A stretch of DNA of 11,090 nucleotides from Eubacteriales bacterium (GTDB taxonomy: Bacteria > Bacillota > Clostridia > Peptostreptococcales > Anaerovoracaceae). Made by a program: the position numbers and the translations under genes. Where the stretch lies: NCBI GenBank assembly GCA_028702415.1, contig JAQVOT010000022.1, forward strand, positions 1 to 11,090, in the 5' to 3' direction. Below, piece by piece: positions 1 through 6,279 of the stretch (position 1 is the first letter of the stretch; each line of letters begins with the position of its first letter). The notes under the pieces were generated by a model. The model made no database searches and was not told the origin of the DNA. It saw only the letters and a list, made by a program, of their open reading frames with translations.

Positions 1-191
1 TCCAGTATTTCCTGAACTTTGTTCTCTCCGATATCCCTCACTCCCGCATCAATTGCTGCGTTTATCTCTTCAGGATTTCTGGTTTTGCTCACAGCCACCA
101 GAATAACTTCTTCGGAGTTCCTGCCGCAGCTCTCTGCCGCTTCCCTGATTATGCCGCGAACTTTTTCAAGGTTCTTCCCTATGCACTCCAT
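1..191 (-). CDS. yggS: YggS/PLPBP-family pyridoxal-phosphate homeostasis protein (5' part only)
   Basis: Only the first 63 codons are inside the window; the gene runs off the left edge. The visible N-terminus starts MECIGKNLEKVRGII, followed by a GRN segment, the strand VILVAVSKTR (Lys of the SKT motif is the family's PLP-binding lysine), and DIGENKVQEILE, which matches the GENrVQE signature of the YggS/PROSC family. These proteins bind PLP in the cytosol, have no known enzymatic activity, and buffer vitamin B6 and amino-acid metabolism. The ATG at 191 is preceded by GGGAGGA, which overlaps the last codons of the HlyD-like gene, with only 5 nt between that gene's stop and this start, so the two are co-transcribed and probably translationally coupled. 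In many Firmicutes yggS is followed by sepF and ylmG; that part is outside the window. Confidence 0.93.
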   Translation of the reverse strand, partial: MECIGKNLEKVRGIIREAAESCGRNSEEVILVAVSKTRNPEEINAAIDAGVRDIGENKVQEIL

Positions 192-196
192 TCTTG

Positions 197-1234
197 CTAT
201 TCCTCCCTAATATCATTTCTCATATCTTTTTCAAGAGCTTCCCGGGGATCTTTCAGAACCTCCTGATATACAGAAACCGTCTCCACCTGTTCATATTTTT
301 CATTCACAAATATGGACTCGTAGATGACAGATTGTTCATCGTTTGAAATTTTCACCTTTACAGGTACAAAGTATACGTAATCATCCTTGGTCTTTACGTA
401 GACTCCTTCCACACCATTCTTCGAAATAATGCATTCGTTTCCAACTATTAAGCCGGTTGTATTGCTGGATACAACTGTCATTTCAACTTTTCTGCTCTTT
501 GTGAAATCCTCATAGTATGCATTGGATGAGAAAACCATTTTGTACAGTTCTCCCTCCTTGTTTTTTGTGAACACCCGGGCATCGATGGTGCTGCTGGGAA
601 GCTTTATTCTCACTTTGGAATCAAGTTCGAATTTTTTCGCATCGGATTTTTCCATCCAGCAGACCAGGTACCATACGTCATCATTTGAAATCTTGAATAC
701 AGGTTCACCCTTCACAACCCGGTCCCTGTCCAGTTCGATCTGCTTGATCCTTCTTTTTTCAGCCTTTTCTTTCTTTATTTTGTCCAGGTTGGAAATCGAA
801 AAATACTTTTCCTGTCCGTCTATCACCGTGCTGAAGATGCCGCTGATAGGAGCGAGGTTTGATTCCAGGAGAAGATCGTATTTTTTCAGTGGCTGAAGAT
901 AATCCTCATATTTCCCGGCTATTTCCTCAGCTTCATCATTCTCATTTTCTGCCGGTGCTATGCTTGAAATATCACTGCCTTTTTTCACAACCGTATCGGT
1001 ACTGAGCTTGTATGTTATCTGACCGGTTTCCGTTGCCGTGCACACGGCTTCTTCCTTCACGAAATATCCGGTCGTGTCGCAGGAAACCTCCAGATTTCCG
1101 TTTTCCAGGGTCTGGGTCGTATCAAAAGCGTCCGAGATTTTCGGGATTACAAAAACAACAACATATAGTATTAACATCACAGCCAGATAAGCAATGATTA
1201 TTCGCTTTGTTCCCTTGGAAATCTTTATTTTCAT
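197..1234 (-). CDS. membrane-anchored HlyD-like (biotin-lipoyl-like) periplasmic-adaptor-type protein
   Basis: A 345-residue protein with a positively charged N-terminus (MKIKISKGTKR), one membrane segment at about residues 12-31, and a soluble extracytoplasmic remainder. Residues about 56-95 (GYFVKEEAVCTATETGQI, then VVKKGSDI) resemble the first half of a biotinyl-lipoyl-like barrel; residues about 172-183 (RVVKGEPVFKI) resemble the second half. A lysine/glutamate-rich helical stretch at about 150-170 separates the halves, as the hairpin does in HlyD-family adaptors. A second beta-rich region covers about 250-325. There is no adjacent ABC or outer-membrane partner. Proteins of this architecture lie upstream of yggS-sepF in many Clostridia and their function is unknown; export activity is not supported. 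The start ATG at 1234 has only a weak AGG two bases upstream. A low-GC promoter-like element lies at 1280-1290. Confidence 0.72.
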   Translation of the reverse strand: MKIKISKGTKRIIIAYLAVMLILYVVVFVIPKISDAFDTTQTLENGNLEVSCDTTGYFVKEEAVCTATETGQITYKLSTDTVVKKGSDISSIAPAENENDEAEEIAGKYEDYLQPLKKYDLLLESNLAPISGIFSTVIDGQEKYFSISNLDKIKKEKAEKRRIKQIELDRDRVVKGEPVFKISNDDVWYLVCWMEKSDAKKFELDSKVRIKLPSSTIDARVFTKNKEGELYKMVFSSNAYYEDFTKSRKVEMTVVSSNTTGLIVGNECIISKNGVEGVYVKTKDDYVYFVPVKVKISNDEQSVIYESIFVNEKYEQVETVSVYQEVLKDPREALEKDMRNDIREE

Positions 1235-1279
1235 TACCTAATTCTACATCAAACAGCATGCACTTTCAACGTACTATAT

Positions 1280-1290
1280 ATTATATACCA
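1280..1290 (-). promoter_or_regulatory. possible extended -10 promoter for the hlyD-like/yggS unit
   Basis: In the 69-nt gap after trmD the minus strand reads TGGTATATAAT. It can be read as TG-N plus a TATATA -10 box, or as TATAAT at 1285-1280. No convincing -35 lies 17 nt upstream. It sits about 50 nt ahead of the HlyD-like start, so a separate promoter is plausible, but read-through from trmD is equally possible because no hairpin terminator is seen after trmD. Confidence 0.35.
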
Positions 1291-1303
1291 TGTATGGAAA
1301 AAA

Positions 1304-2059
1304 CTATTTCAGTTTGTCTATTATCTTTTTCTCATCCTTTGAAAAACGCTTGCTGCCATCCTCATTTCTATCATCTATATGTGAAATAAATTCTTCAAAA
1401 AGTTCTTCTCTTCTCTCTTTTGTGATCTTCAGACTCTCTTCCAGTTTCCAGAGGTCGATAAGCTTATGGTTGCCGCTTACAAGCACCTCCGGAACTTCCA
1501 TCCCTCTGTATTCCCTTGGCTGAGTATACTGAGGATGCTCCAGAAGCCCCGAGTATACTGACTCATTCAGAGCCGAGTTCTCATTGCCCAGGACCCCGGG
1601 CAGAAGCCTGGCAACGCTGTCTATCAGAACCATTGCAGGAAGCTCTCCTCCTGTGAGTACGTAATCACCTATGGATATCTCTTCCACATTCCAGTAATCC
1701 AGCACCCGCTGGTCCACTCCTTCATAATGACCGCATAGAATTACAAGATCATCCATCTGTGACAGCTCTCTGATTTTAGCCTCGTCGAGAATTCGCCCTC
1801 TCGGTGACATGTATATCACCTTTCGGCCCCGGGCTTTAACATGCTCCATGGCGCCGAATATGGGATCCGCCATCATAACCATTCCGCCACCGCCTCCGAA
1901 GGGATAATCGTCAGCCTTGTTGTGTTTATCATTGCTAAAGTCTCTGATGTCCGTAAGCCTTATATCAAGTATTCCTTTATCTACCGCTCTCCCCAGCATG
2001 CTGTCACGGGTTACCGGGCTGAACATCTCCGGGAAAAGAGTTAATATATCTATTTTCAT
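1304..2059 (-). CDS. trmD: tRNA (guanine37-N1)-methyltransferase TrmD
   Basis: TrmD uses S-adenosylmethionine to methylate G37 next to the anticodon of tRNAs reading CUN, CCN and CGG, which prevents +1 frameshifting. It is a cytosolic homodimeric SPOUT enzyme. Using the ATG at 2059 (251 aa), diagnostic motifs are MKIDILTLFPEMF at the N-terminus, DYPFGGGGGMVM (about 51-62), LCGHYEGVDQRV (about 108-119), SIGDYVLTGGELPAM (about 129-143, trefoil-knot SAM site) and LLEHPQYTQP (about 172-181). Arg151 aligns with E. coli Arg154; the position of catalytic E. coli Asp169 appears to be Glu166 by ungapped alignment. An in-frame GTG nine bases upstream would add MYE, but AGGGTG six bases before the ATG and the family N-terminus favour the ATG. 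It follows rimM with a 26-nt gap. The usual next gene, rplS, is absent. Confidence 0.97.
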   Translation of the reverse strand: MKIDILTLFPEMFSPVTRDSMLGRAVDKGILDIRLTDIRDFSNDKHNKADDYPFGGGGGMVMMADPIFGAMEHVKARGRKVIYMSPRGRILDEAKIRELSQMDDLVILCGHYEGVDQRVLDYWNVEEISIGDYVLTGGELPAMVLIDSVARLLPGVLGNENSALNESVYSGLLEHPQYTQPREYRGMEVPEVLVSGNHKLIDLWKLEESLKITKERREELFEEFISHIDDRNEDGSKRFSKDEKKIIDKLK

Positions 2060-2085
2060 TTCATACACCCTGTAAATCCATAATT

Positions 2086-2598
2086 CTACAGTTCCAGCAT
2101 ACCTTCAATGAGGTGAACTGTAATCACCCTCTCTGTTTCATCTATATCAAGAACGAACTCCGGCACCCTCGGAATGAGCACCTTCTTTCCTTCAGCGGTT
2201 TCCACTTCAAAAACATCCTGAGCCGTATTCTGAATAACATGGGTGATTTCACCCAGATGGCTTCCATCCTCCAGAACAACTTCCATGCCTATCAGGTCAC
2301 GGACATAGTACTGCCCTTGGGGAAGCTTAGGCAGGTCATTTTCTGTTATATAGAGTTCTCTGCCCTTGGCCATTTCGGCTTCATCTCTGGTCTCAATTCC
2401 TTCCAGGCTGAGAATCACAGTGTTCTTCTGCTCACGTACGCCCTTTACTTCTCTGAGGACCTCTTCGTCATAAATGGCCTTAAGCTGTCCGTAAATATCC
2501 GAACTGTCGGAATAGTTATAGACCTTGACCTCTCCTTTGAGGCCAACCGCATTTACGATTTTTCCAATTTTGATTTTTTCTGTTTTGTTATTTTTCAT
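2086..2598 (-). CDS. rimM: 16S rRNA processing/30S maturation factor RimM
   Basis: RimM binds ribosomal protein S19 and assists maturation of the 30S head domain. From the ATG at 2598 the protein is 170 aa, the normal size. The N-terminal RimM barrel shows KIGKIVNAVGLKGEVKV (about 9-25). The C-terminal PRC barrel shows YYVRDLIGMEV (about 94-104) and VLIPRVPEFVLDID. An in-frame TTG at 2634 would add 12 residues, but those codons lie inside the terminator hairpin and its T-tract (2650-2614), so the ATG after the hairpin is preferred; its Shine-Dalgarno is poor (AGTG/GACAG). rimM and trmD are together, but a strong intrinsic terminator separates them from the upstream rpsP-khpA pair, so their expression depends on read-through or on the weak promoter-like boxes at 2651-2679. 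Confidence 0.95.
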   Translation of the reverse strand: MKNNKTEKIKIGKIVNAVGLKGEVKVYNYSDSSDIYGQLKAIYDEEVLREVKGVREQKNTVILSLEGIETRDEAEMAKGRELYITENDLPKLPQGQYYVRDLIGMEVVLEDGSHLGEITHVIQNTAQDVFEVETAEGKKVLIPRVPEFVLDIDETERVITVHLIEGMLEL

Positions 2599-2613
2599 CT
2601 GTCTACACTTTGT

Positions 2614-2650
2614 AAAAAGGGTGACAAAAAGCAAGTGCCTTCTGTCACCC
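2614..2650 (-). terminator. strong intrinsic terminator/attenuator between khpA and rimM
   Basis: On the minus strand, 12 nt after the khpA stop, arms GGGTGACAGAAGGC (2650-2637) and GCTTTTTGTCACCC (2632-2619) form a 14-bp stem with two G-U pairs and an ACTT tetraloop (2636-2633). The T-tract TTTTT (2618-2614) follows directly. The rimM ATG is 15 nt after the T-tract. This is a canonical Rho-independent terminator placed inside what is normally a continuous operon, so it probably lowers RimM/TrmD output relative to S16 and Ffh. Confidence 0.85.
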
Positions 2651-2679
2651 AGTATGCGTCTCTTATTGAACTATTTCAA
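2651..2679 (-). promoter_or_regulatory. possible internal promoter for rimM-trmD
   Basis: TTGAAA (2679-2674), a 17-nt spacer and CATACT (2656-2651) lie across the end of khpA. The predicted start, around 2645-2643, falls inside the left arm of the following terminator hairpin, so transcripts from here would lack the outer base pairs and might escape termination. The -10 match is only 4 of 6, so this is a weak candidate. Confidence 0.3.
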
Positions 2680-2893
2680 CAACCACTTTAGTATTCGCCT
2701 TCGTTGCCGCTGCCTTGACTACAGTTCTTATAGCCTTGGCAATTCTCCCCTGCTTGCCGATGACTTTTCCCATGTCTTCGGAAGCGACCTTCAACTGAAT
2801 AACTTTAGTGCCATTGGACTCTGTTTCGGAAACTTCAACTGATTCCGGATGTTCAACTAGTGACTTTGCAATTGCACTAACTAATTCTAACAT
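2663..2893 (-). CDS. khpA: KH-domain RNA-binding protein KhpA (YlqC family)
   Basis: A 76-residue single type II KH domain protein. The RNA-binding GXXG loop is GKQG at residues 46-49, in MGKVIGKQGRIAKAIR, with the conserved IRTVVKAAA helix after it. Family members bind RNA in the cytosol, in several Firmicutes as a dimer or with KhpB/Jag, and affect cell elongation and mRNA fate. The length is full for the family. The ATG at 2893 lies 15 nt after the rpsP stop with GGTG upstream as a modest ribosome binding site. The position between rpsP and rimM is the standard Firmicute one. Confidence 0.95.
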   Translation of the reverse strand: MLELVSAIAKSLVEHPESVEVSETESNGTKVIQLKVASEDMGKVIGKQGRIAKAIRTVVKAAATKANTKVVVEIVQ

Positions 2894-2908
2894 CGAATCA
2901 CCGCTTTC

Positions 2909-3148
2909 TTAAAGGATACCCTCTGCCTTAAATAGTTTTCTAACTGTTTCTGTTGGCTGTGCACCTGTTTCCAGCCATTTCTTTGCCGCTTCACCGTCGA
3001 TCTTGATCTCTACTGGTTCCTTAAGTGGATTGTAGTACCCGATTTCTTCGATGAATCTGCCATCTCTCTGCGTTCTCGAATCCGCCACAACAACTCTGTA
3101 GAATGGCTTCTTGTGAGCACCCATTCTCTTTAATCTGATTTTTACCAT
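2909..3148 (-). CDS. rpsP: 30S ribosomal protein S16
   Basis: S16 is an early-binding 30S protein needed for assembly. The 79-residue product begins [25 protein letters not shown] and continues [15 protein letters not shown], both diagnostic of bS16; the tail [18 protein letters not shown] is also typical. AGGAGG lies 7 nt before the ATG. It follows ffh with a 64-nt gap in which I see neither a convincing promoter nor a terminator, so it is probably co-transcribed with ylxM-ffh. Confidence 0.98.
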   Translation of the reverse strand: MVKIRLKRMGAHKKPFYRVVVADSRTQRDGRFIEEIGYYNPLKEPVEIKIDGEAAKKWLETGAQPTETVRKLFKAEGIL

Positions 3149-3212
3149 TACTTTTCCTCCTATACTGTATTTATATTGTAAATGGTCTAGCTGTTTTATA
3201 TGTTAAAAGCTC

Positions 3213-4547
3213 TTAAAAGCCCTTGAACATCCTGTTCATCTTCGCCATCCCCTTAGGGTTCATCATCTGCTTCATCATTTTCCTCGATTCTTCATATCTC
3301 TTGATAAGCTGATTTATTTTCTGAACCGTCTGCCCGGATCCGGCGGCTATTCTCTTTCTTCTGCTGGCATTCAGCAGTTTCGGATCTTCTCTTTCTATCT
3401 TGGTCATGGACTGAATTATGGCTTCAAAGGCCACGAATTCTTTCTCGCTCTGTTCCATGTTCACATTCTTGTTGTTCGCCATCCCCGGAAGCATGTCCAG
3501 CATCTTGGCAATACCGCCCATGTTTCTTATCTGTCCCATCTGTTCGAGAAAATCTTCAAGAGTAAATTTGTTTTTCCTGATACGCTCTTCCAGGGCAGCG
3601 CTCTTTTCTTCATCGTAGTCCGTCTGAGCCTTCTCAATAAGTGAGAGCATGTCTCCCATACCGAGAATTCTGCTGGCCATTCTTTCAGGATGGAACTCGT
3701 CCAGTTCATCCATCTTTTCGCCCATGCCCACGAACTTTATGGGTCTGCCTGTTACCTTCTTTGTAGAAAGGGCCGCACCACCCCTGGAATCTCCGTCCAT
3801 CTTGGTCATGATGATCCCGTCAATTCCCAGAGCCTCGTTGAATCCTTCCGCCGCATTCACAGCATCCTGACCGGTGAGAGCGTCCACAACCAGCAGTATC
3901 TCATGAGGTCTGACTTCCTTCTTCAGCACCTTCAGCTCATCCATCAGCTCTTCGTCGATCTGCAAACGCCCCGCCGTGTCCACTATAAGAACGTTGAGAC
4001 CCTTTTTCTCAGCTTCACTTATGGCTGCTTTTGCGATCTTAGCCGGATCCTTGCAGTCACGCATGGTGAACACAGGAACATCTACGCTCCCTCCAACAAC
4101 CTCCAGCTGATCTATAGCTGCCGGTCTGTAGATGTCACAGGCACAGAGCATTGGTTTCTTACCATTGTTAACGAGCCATCTCGCCAGTTTACCGCATGTG
4201 GTGGTCTTACCGGTACCCTGAAGACCTACCATCATGTAGAAGGTGAATCCCTTCGGCGAGTAAGTCAGTTTGCTGCTGGTTCCTCCCATCAGCTCGATGA
4301 GTTCCTCATTGACGATCTTAATCACCTGCTGAGCGGGAGTCAGGCTCTTCATGACCTCTTCCCCAAGAGATTTTTCTTTGACCTCAGCCACGAACTCCTT
4401 AACAACCTTAAAGTTTACGTCAGCCTCCAGAAGTGCCAGTTTGACTTCTCTCATGGCCGCATTTATATCTGCTTCAGTAAGACTTCCCTTACCCTTCAGT
4501 CCCTTAAAGACCCCCTGCAGTTTGTCAGATAAACCTTCAAATGCCAT
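3213..4547 (-). CDS. ffh: signal recognition particle GTPase Ffh (SRP54)
   Basis: Ffh binds 4.5S/6S RNA and signal sequences of nascent chains and delivers ribosomes to FtsY at the membrane. The 444-aa protein has an N domain (about 1-90), a G domain with GLQGTGKT (108-115, P-loop), DTAGR (190-194), ALTGQD (223-228), TKMD (248-251) and DSRGG (253-257), and a methionine-rich M domain (about 325-444) with the RNA-binding RRKRIAAGSG segment (396-405) and a Met-rich C-terminus (KMMKQMM). All GTPase motifs are intact. Its ATG overlaps the ylxM stop by one base (TAATG). The ribosome binding site GGAGGAG lies in the last ylxM codons, which predicts translational coupling of the putative regulator and Ffh. 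Confidence 0.98.
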   Translation of the reverse strand: MAFEGLSDKLQGVFKGLKGKGSLTEADINAAMREVKLALLEADVNFKVVKEFVAEVKEKSLGEEVMKSLTPAQQVIKIVNEELIELMGGTSSKLTYSPKGFTFYMMVGLQGTGKTTTCGKLARWLVNNGKKPMLCACDIYRPAAIDQLEVVGGSVDVPVFTMRDCKDPAKIAKAAISEAEKKGLNVLIVDTAGRLQIDEELMDELKVLKKEVRPHEILLVVDALTGQDAVNAAEGFNEALGIDGIIMTKMDGDSRGGAALSTKKVTGRPIKFVGMGEKMDELDEFHPERMASRILGMGDMLSLIEKAQTDYDEEKSAALEERIRKNKFTLEDFLEQMGQIRNMGGIAKMLDMLPGMANNKNVNMEQSEKEFVAFEAIIQSMTKIEREDPKLLNASRRKRIAAGSGQTVQKINQLIKRYEESRKMMKQMMNPKGMAKMNRMFKGF

Positions 4548-4927
4548 TACTCCTCCAATTTATCAAGTACTCTTCTTATATCCTTTAGTTCTGATGCAAA
4601 AGCAGTCTTTCCTGTTTCCTCAGAAGCTGCTGCTTCCATCTTAACGATCAATCCCTGGATGCGAGCATCGATCTCTTCGATAACATCCCTCGTGCTGCCG
4701 AATCTTTCGATCAGTCCGAGCTTTTTTTCATAGGCCTTGAGAGAATTTTCAGCTTTCTTCAGAGCGTCGTAAACCCCCTGCCTGCTGATCTTCAGTTCCT
4801 CTGCGATCTCAGCAAGACTGAGATTCTCCTCATGATACAGCTTCATAACCTGGCTCTGACGCTGGGTCAGAAGTGCCCCGTAAAAATCATAAAGCAGACT
4901 TTGTCTTGTAATATCATCAATTTTCAT
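4547..4927 (-). CDS. ylxM: YlxM-family helix-turn-helix protein of the SRP operon
   Basis: YlxM proteins have a sigma-70 region-4-like HTH and are encoded directly upstream of ffh in Firmicutes; a role in SRP function or regulation is proposed but poorly defined. The 126-aa product contains the family start LLYDFYGALLTQRQSQVMKL (11-30) and the HTH LSLAEIAEELKISRQGVYDAL (37-57), followed by a charged helical tail (about 58-126) that is partly coiled-coil-like. AGGGG is 5 nt from the ATG. It is the first gene of the ylxM-ffh-rpsP-khpA transcript. A consensus promoter lies upstream, and the predicted mRNA would begin with a hairpin. Confidence 0.95.
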   Translation of the reverse strand: MKIDDITRQSLLYDFYGALLTQRQSQVMKLYHEENLSLAEIAEELKISRQGVYDALKKAENSLKAYEKKLGLIERFGSTRDVIEEIDARIQGLIVKMEAAASEETGKTAFASELKDIRRVLDKLEE

Positions 4928-4940
4928 TTAAGCCCCTGAC

Positions 4941-4961
4941 AAGTGTCATAGCTTGACACCT
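4941..4961 (-). promoter_or_regulatory. predicted 5'-terminal mRNA hairpin of the ylxM-ffh operon
   Basis: Minus-strand AGGTGTCA (4961-4954), loop AGCTA, TGACACTT (4948-4941) makes an 8-bp stem with one G-U pair. The promoter upstream predicts transcription to start at about 4961-4959, so the hairpin would lie at the very 5' end. Such structures often protect mRNA from 5'-end-dependent decay. The same bases also form part of the palindrome TGACAAGTGTCA (4937-4948), so a protein-binding role is an alternative. Confidence 0.5.
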
Positions 4962-4966
4962 TAGAC

Positions 4967-4995
4967 AGTATATCCGCCCCATAAACTTCTGTCAA
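4967..4995 (-). promoter_or_regulatory. sigma-A-type promoter of the ylxM-ffh operon
   Basis: The minus strand has a perfect -35 TTGACA (4995-4990), a 17-nt spacer and -10 TATACT (4972-4967, 5 of 6). It points into ylxM with a leader of about 33 nt. This is among the best promoter matches in the window. Confidence 0.85.
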
Positions 4996-5032
4996 GTATT
5001 TTTGCTTAACAGAATATCAAGATCTCCGACAC

Positions 5033-5061
5033 TTGTAATTTTCCCGGAAATATTTTATTAT
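5033..5061 (+). promoter_or_regulatory. sigma-A-type promoter of the 26-aa microprotein gene
   Basis: TTGTAA (5033-5038), 17 nt, TATTAT (5056-5061), pointing to the small ORF at 5100 with a leader of about 30 nt. It is divergent from the ylxM promoter; the two -35 boxes are about 37 bp apart. Confidence 0.65.
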
Positions 5062-5099
5062 ACAATCAGTAAATAAAATGTAAGGGAGGACATCTAATA

Positions 5100-5180
5100 A
5101 TGGGATCCACATTAATAATAGCAGGTATACTGGCTGTAGCCATGGTGGCGGTATATGTTTATGACAAAAAAAAGAAATGA
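5100..5180 (+). CDS. 26-residue single-pass membrane microprotein
   Basis: The ORF encodes 26 residues: a short MGST start, a hydrophobic span LIIAGILAVAMVAVYVY (about 5-21) and a basic tail DKKKK, the layout of an N-out, C-in single membrane helix. Support for it being real: a strong AAGGGAGGA ribosome binding site 9 nt before the ATG, a 17-bp-spaced promoter at the right distance, and a hairpin at its stop codon. It is the only plus-strand gene. The function is unknown. It vaguely resembles the membrane portion of FeoB-associated small proteins but lacks their C-terminal cysteines, so that identity is not claimed. Its lysine codons form an A8 run that doubles as the T-tract of the convergent terminator. 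Confidence 0.68.
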   Translation: MGSTLIIAGILAVAMVAVYVYDKKKK

Positions 5181-5209
5181 GGCATTAAACCCTTTTCTTA
5201 GCCTCATTT
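5166..5209. terminator. bidirectional intrinsic terminator shared by the microprotein and ykvI-family genes
   Basis: AAATGAGGC (5175-5183) and GCCTCATTT (5201-5209) form a perfect 9-bp stem with a 17-nt loop. On the minus strand it is followed by C and eight T (5173-5166), making a strong terminator for the eamA-csd-ykvI unit. On the plus strand the trailing sequence TTTGATCTTTTAATT is weaker. The hairpin overlaps the stop codon of the plus-strand ORF (5178-5180), and its loop contains the stop codon of the minus-strand gene (5187-5185). Confidence 0.82.
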
Positions 5210-6273
5210 GATCTTTTAATTCTTTTGTAGATGACGCAAGCGGCGAAAATCAGCCCCACATAGCCCAGAATCGTATATACGATTCCCACAAGTCCGGAAA
5301 ACGGCAGCAATCCCAGAATAAATGCCCCAATAGAGACACAAGCTGCAAATATGTAGCTTTTTTTGCTGCCCTGAACGACGAATTTCTCGCTTACAGTCCA
5401 GAGCATGGCACTGCATGATGAGAATATTCCCATAATCAGTATTATGCTGAACACAGAGCCGAGAGGATATGCGATAATCCTGGCAAGATATAATGTGGGA
5501 ACATCCATTACTCCGCACATGCCTATATTCGTAAGCATGGCCGTATTCATCAGAAGAATGGATGCCATGAGGGCTATGGTCCCCACTATTCCCCCAAGTC
5601 TAGCCTCCCTGTGGGTGGTTCCCGTCATTCCCAGAGCCGAGTAATATTTAGATCCCCCGTTCAGATTGTAGGAAATATACAGAAGACCTGACAGCCACCA
5701 GAAAGGTACGGGCTGCTTTGCTTCCATTACAGGCAGAAAATCATTGACGGATTTCAGACCTTCGAAATCTCTGACAACTGTTATTATTCCAACCACCAGA
5801 CAGAATGCGATCATGGTAGGCCCTATAAAGGAAACGAGTTTTATAAATCTCTGAAATCCCACGATATAGGCCGCCAGTGCCAGCACCGTCATCAGCAATG
5901 CTCCCACATAGTGATTAAGACCATAGTATTCCTGAAGGGTGGCACCGGAACCTGAAATCAGAATTATCATTCCCGCGAAAAGGGCAAGGGGCAAAAACCA
6001 GGAATAGAAGTATCCCAGCTTCTTACCGCAGAAGTACACAAAATGATTATAGTCCGGATCCTCCCTGTGTTCATTCCCTGCCTGGAGTATGAAAGGGCCA
6101 ATCAGAAGAAATCCTGCCAGATTAATAACCAGCAGGATGAAACTGTAGTATCCATAGCTGGTGAAAAACTGGAGTATCTCCTGTCCCGTGGCAAAGCCTG
6201 ATCCCATGACCCAGGCCACATATGCACCGGCTATCTTTATTACATTTTTAGTGTTTATCGGTTTTGCTTTCAA
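5185..6273 (-). CDS. YkvI-family membrane protein (putative APC/LeuT-fold transporter)
   Basis: A 362-aa polytopic membrane protein with about ten predicted hydrophobic segments and a basic C-terminus (YKRIKRSNEAKKRV). The first helix carries AYVAWVMGSGFATGQEILQFF (17-37), the GxGFAtGQE signature seen in YkvI-family proteins, and resembles the unwound TM1 of LeuT-fold transporters. Substrates are unknown for the family; an amino acid or small organic solute is a reasonable guess only. The start is a TTG 6 nt after the stop of the upstream PLP enzyme; no nearer ATG precedes the first membrane helix and the ribosome binding site (GGCAGG, 13 nt away) is weak, so translation may be coupled. It is the last gene before the shared terminator. 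Confidence 0.8.
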   Translation of the reverse strand: MKAKPINTKNVIKIAGAYVAWVMGSGFATGQEILQFFTSYGYYSFILLVINLAGFLLIGPFILQAGNEHREDPDYNHFVYFCGKKLGYFYSWFLPLALFAGMIILISGSGATLQEYYGLNHYVGALLMTVLALAAYIVGFQRFIKLVSFIGPTMIAFCLVVGIITVVRDFEGLKSVNDFLPVMEAKQPVPFWWLSGLLYISYNLNGGSKYYSALGMTGTTHREARLGGIVGTIALMASILLMNTAMLTNIGMCGVMDVPTLYLARIIAYPLGSVFSIILIMGIFSSCSAMLWTVSEKFVVQGSKKSYIFAACVSIGAFILGLLPFSGLVGIVYTILGYVGLIFAACVIYKRIKRSNEAKKRV

Positions 6274-6279
6274 CTTGTA

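Noticed and set aside
1304..2059. TrmD inactivation through Glu at the E. coli Asp169 position
   Set aside because: The substitution is conservative, Glu appears usual there in Firmicute TrmD sequences as far as I recall, and all SAM-site motifs are intact.
2599..2634. TTG start adding 12 residues to RimM
   Set aside because: These codons lie in the terminator hairpin and T-tract, and the extra residues do not match the family N-terminus.
3194..3215. Direct repeat TTAAAAGC at the end of ffh as a regulatory element
   Set aside because: Two 8-bp copies in AT-rich DNA spanning the stop codon; no T-tract, promoter spacing or stable stem supports a function.
3690..4532. Long plus-strand open frame (280 codons) opposite ffh
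   Set aside because: It is the antisense of a clearly conserved gene, has no ribosome binding site, and its translation shows no recognisable domain.
5165..5185. Programmed -1 frameshift at A-AAA-AAG in the microprotein
   Set aside because: The heptamer is in the right frame, but the hairpin starts immediately after it rather than 5-9 nt away, and the shift would add only four residues; the A-run is explained by the antisense terminator.
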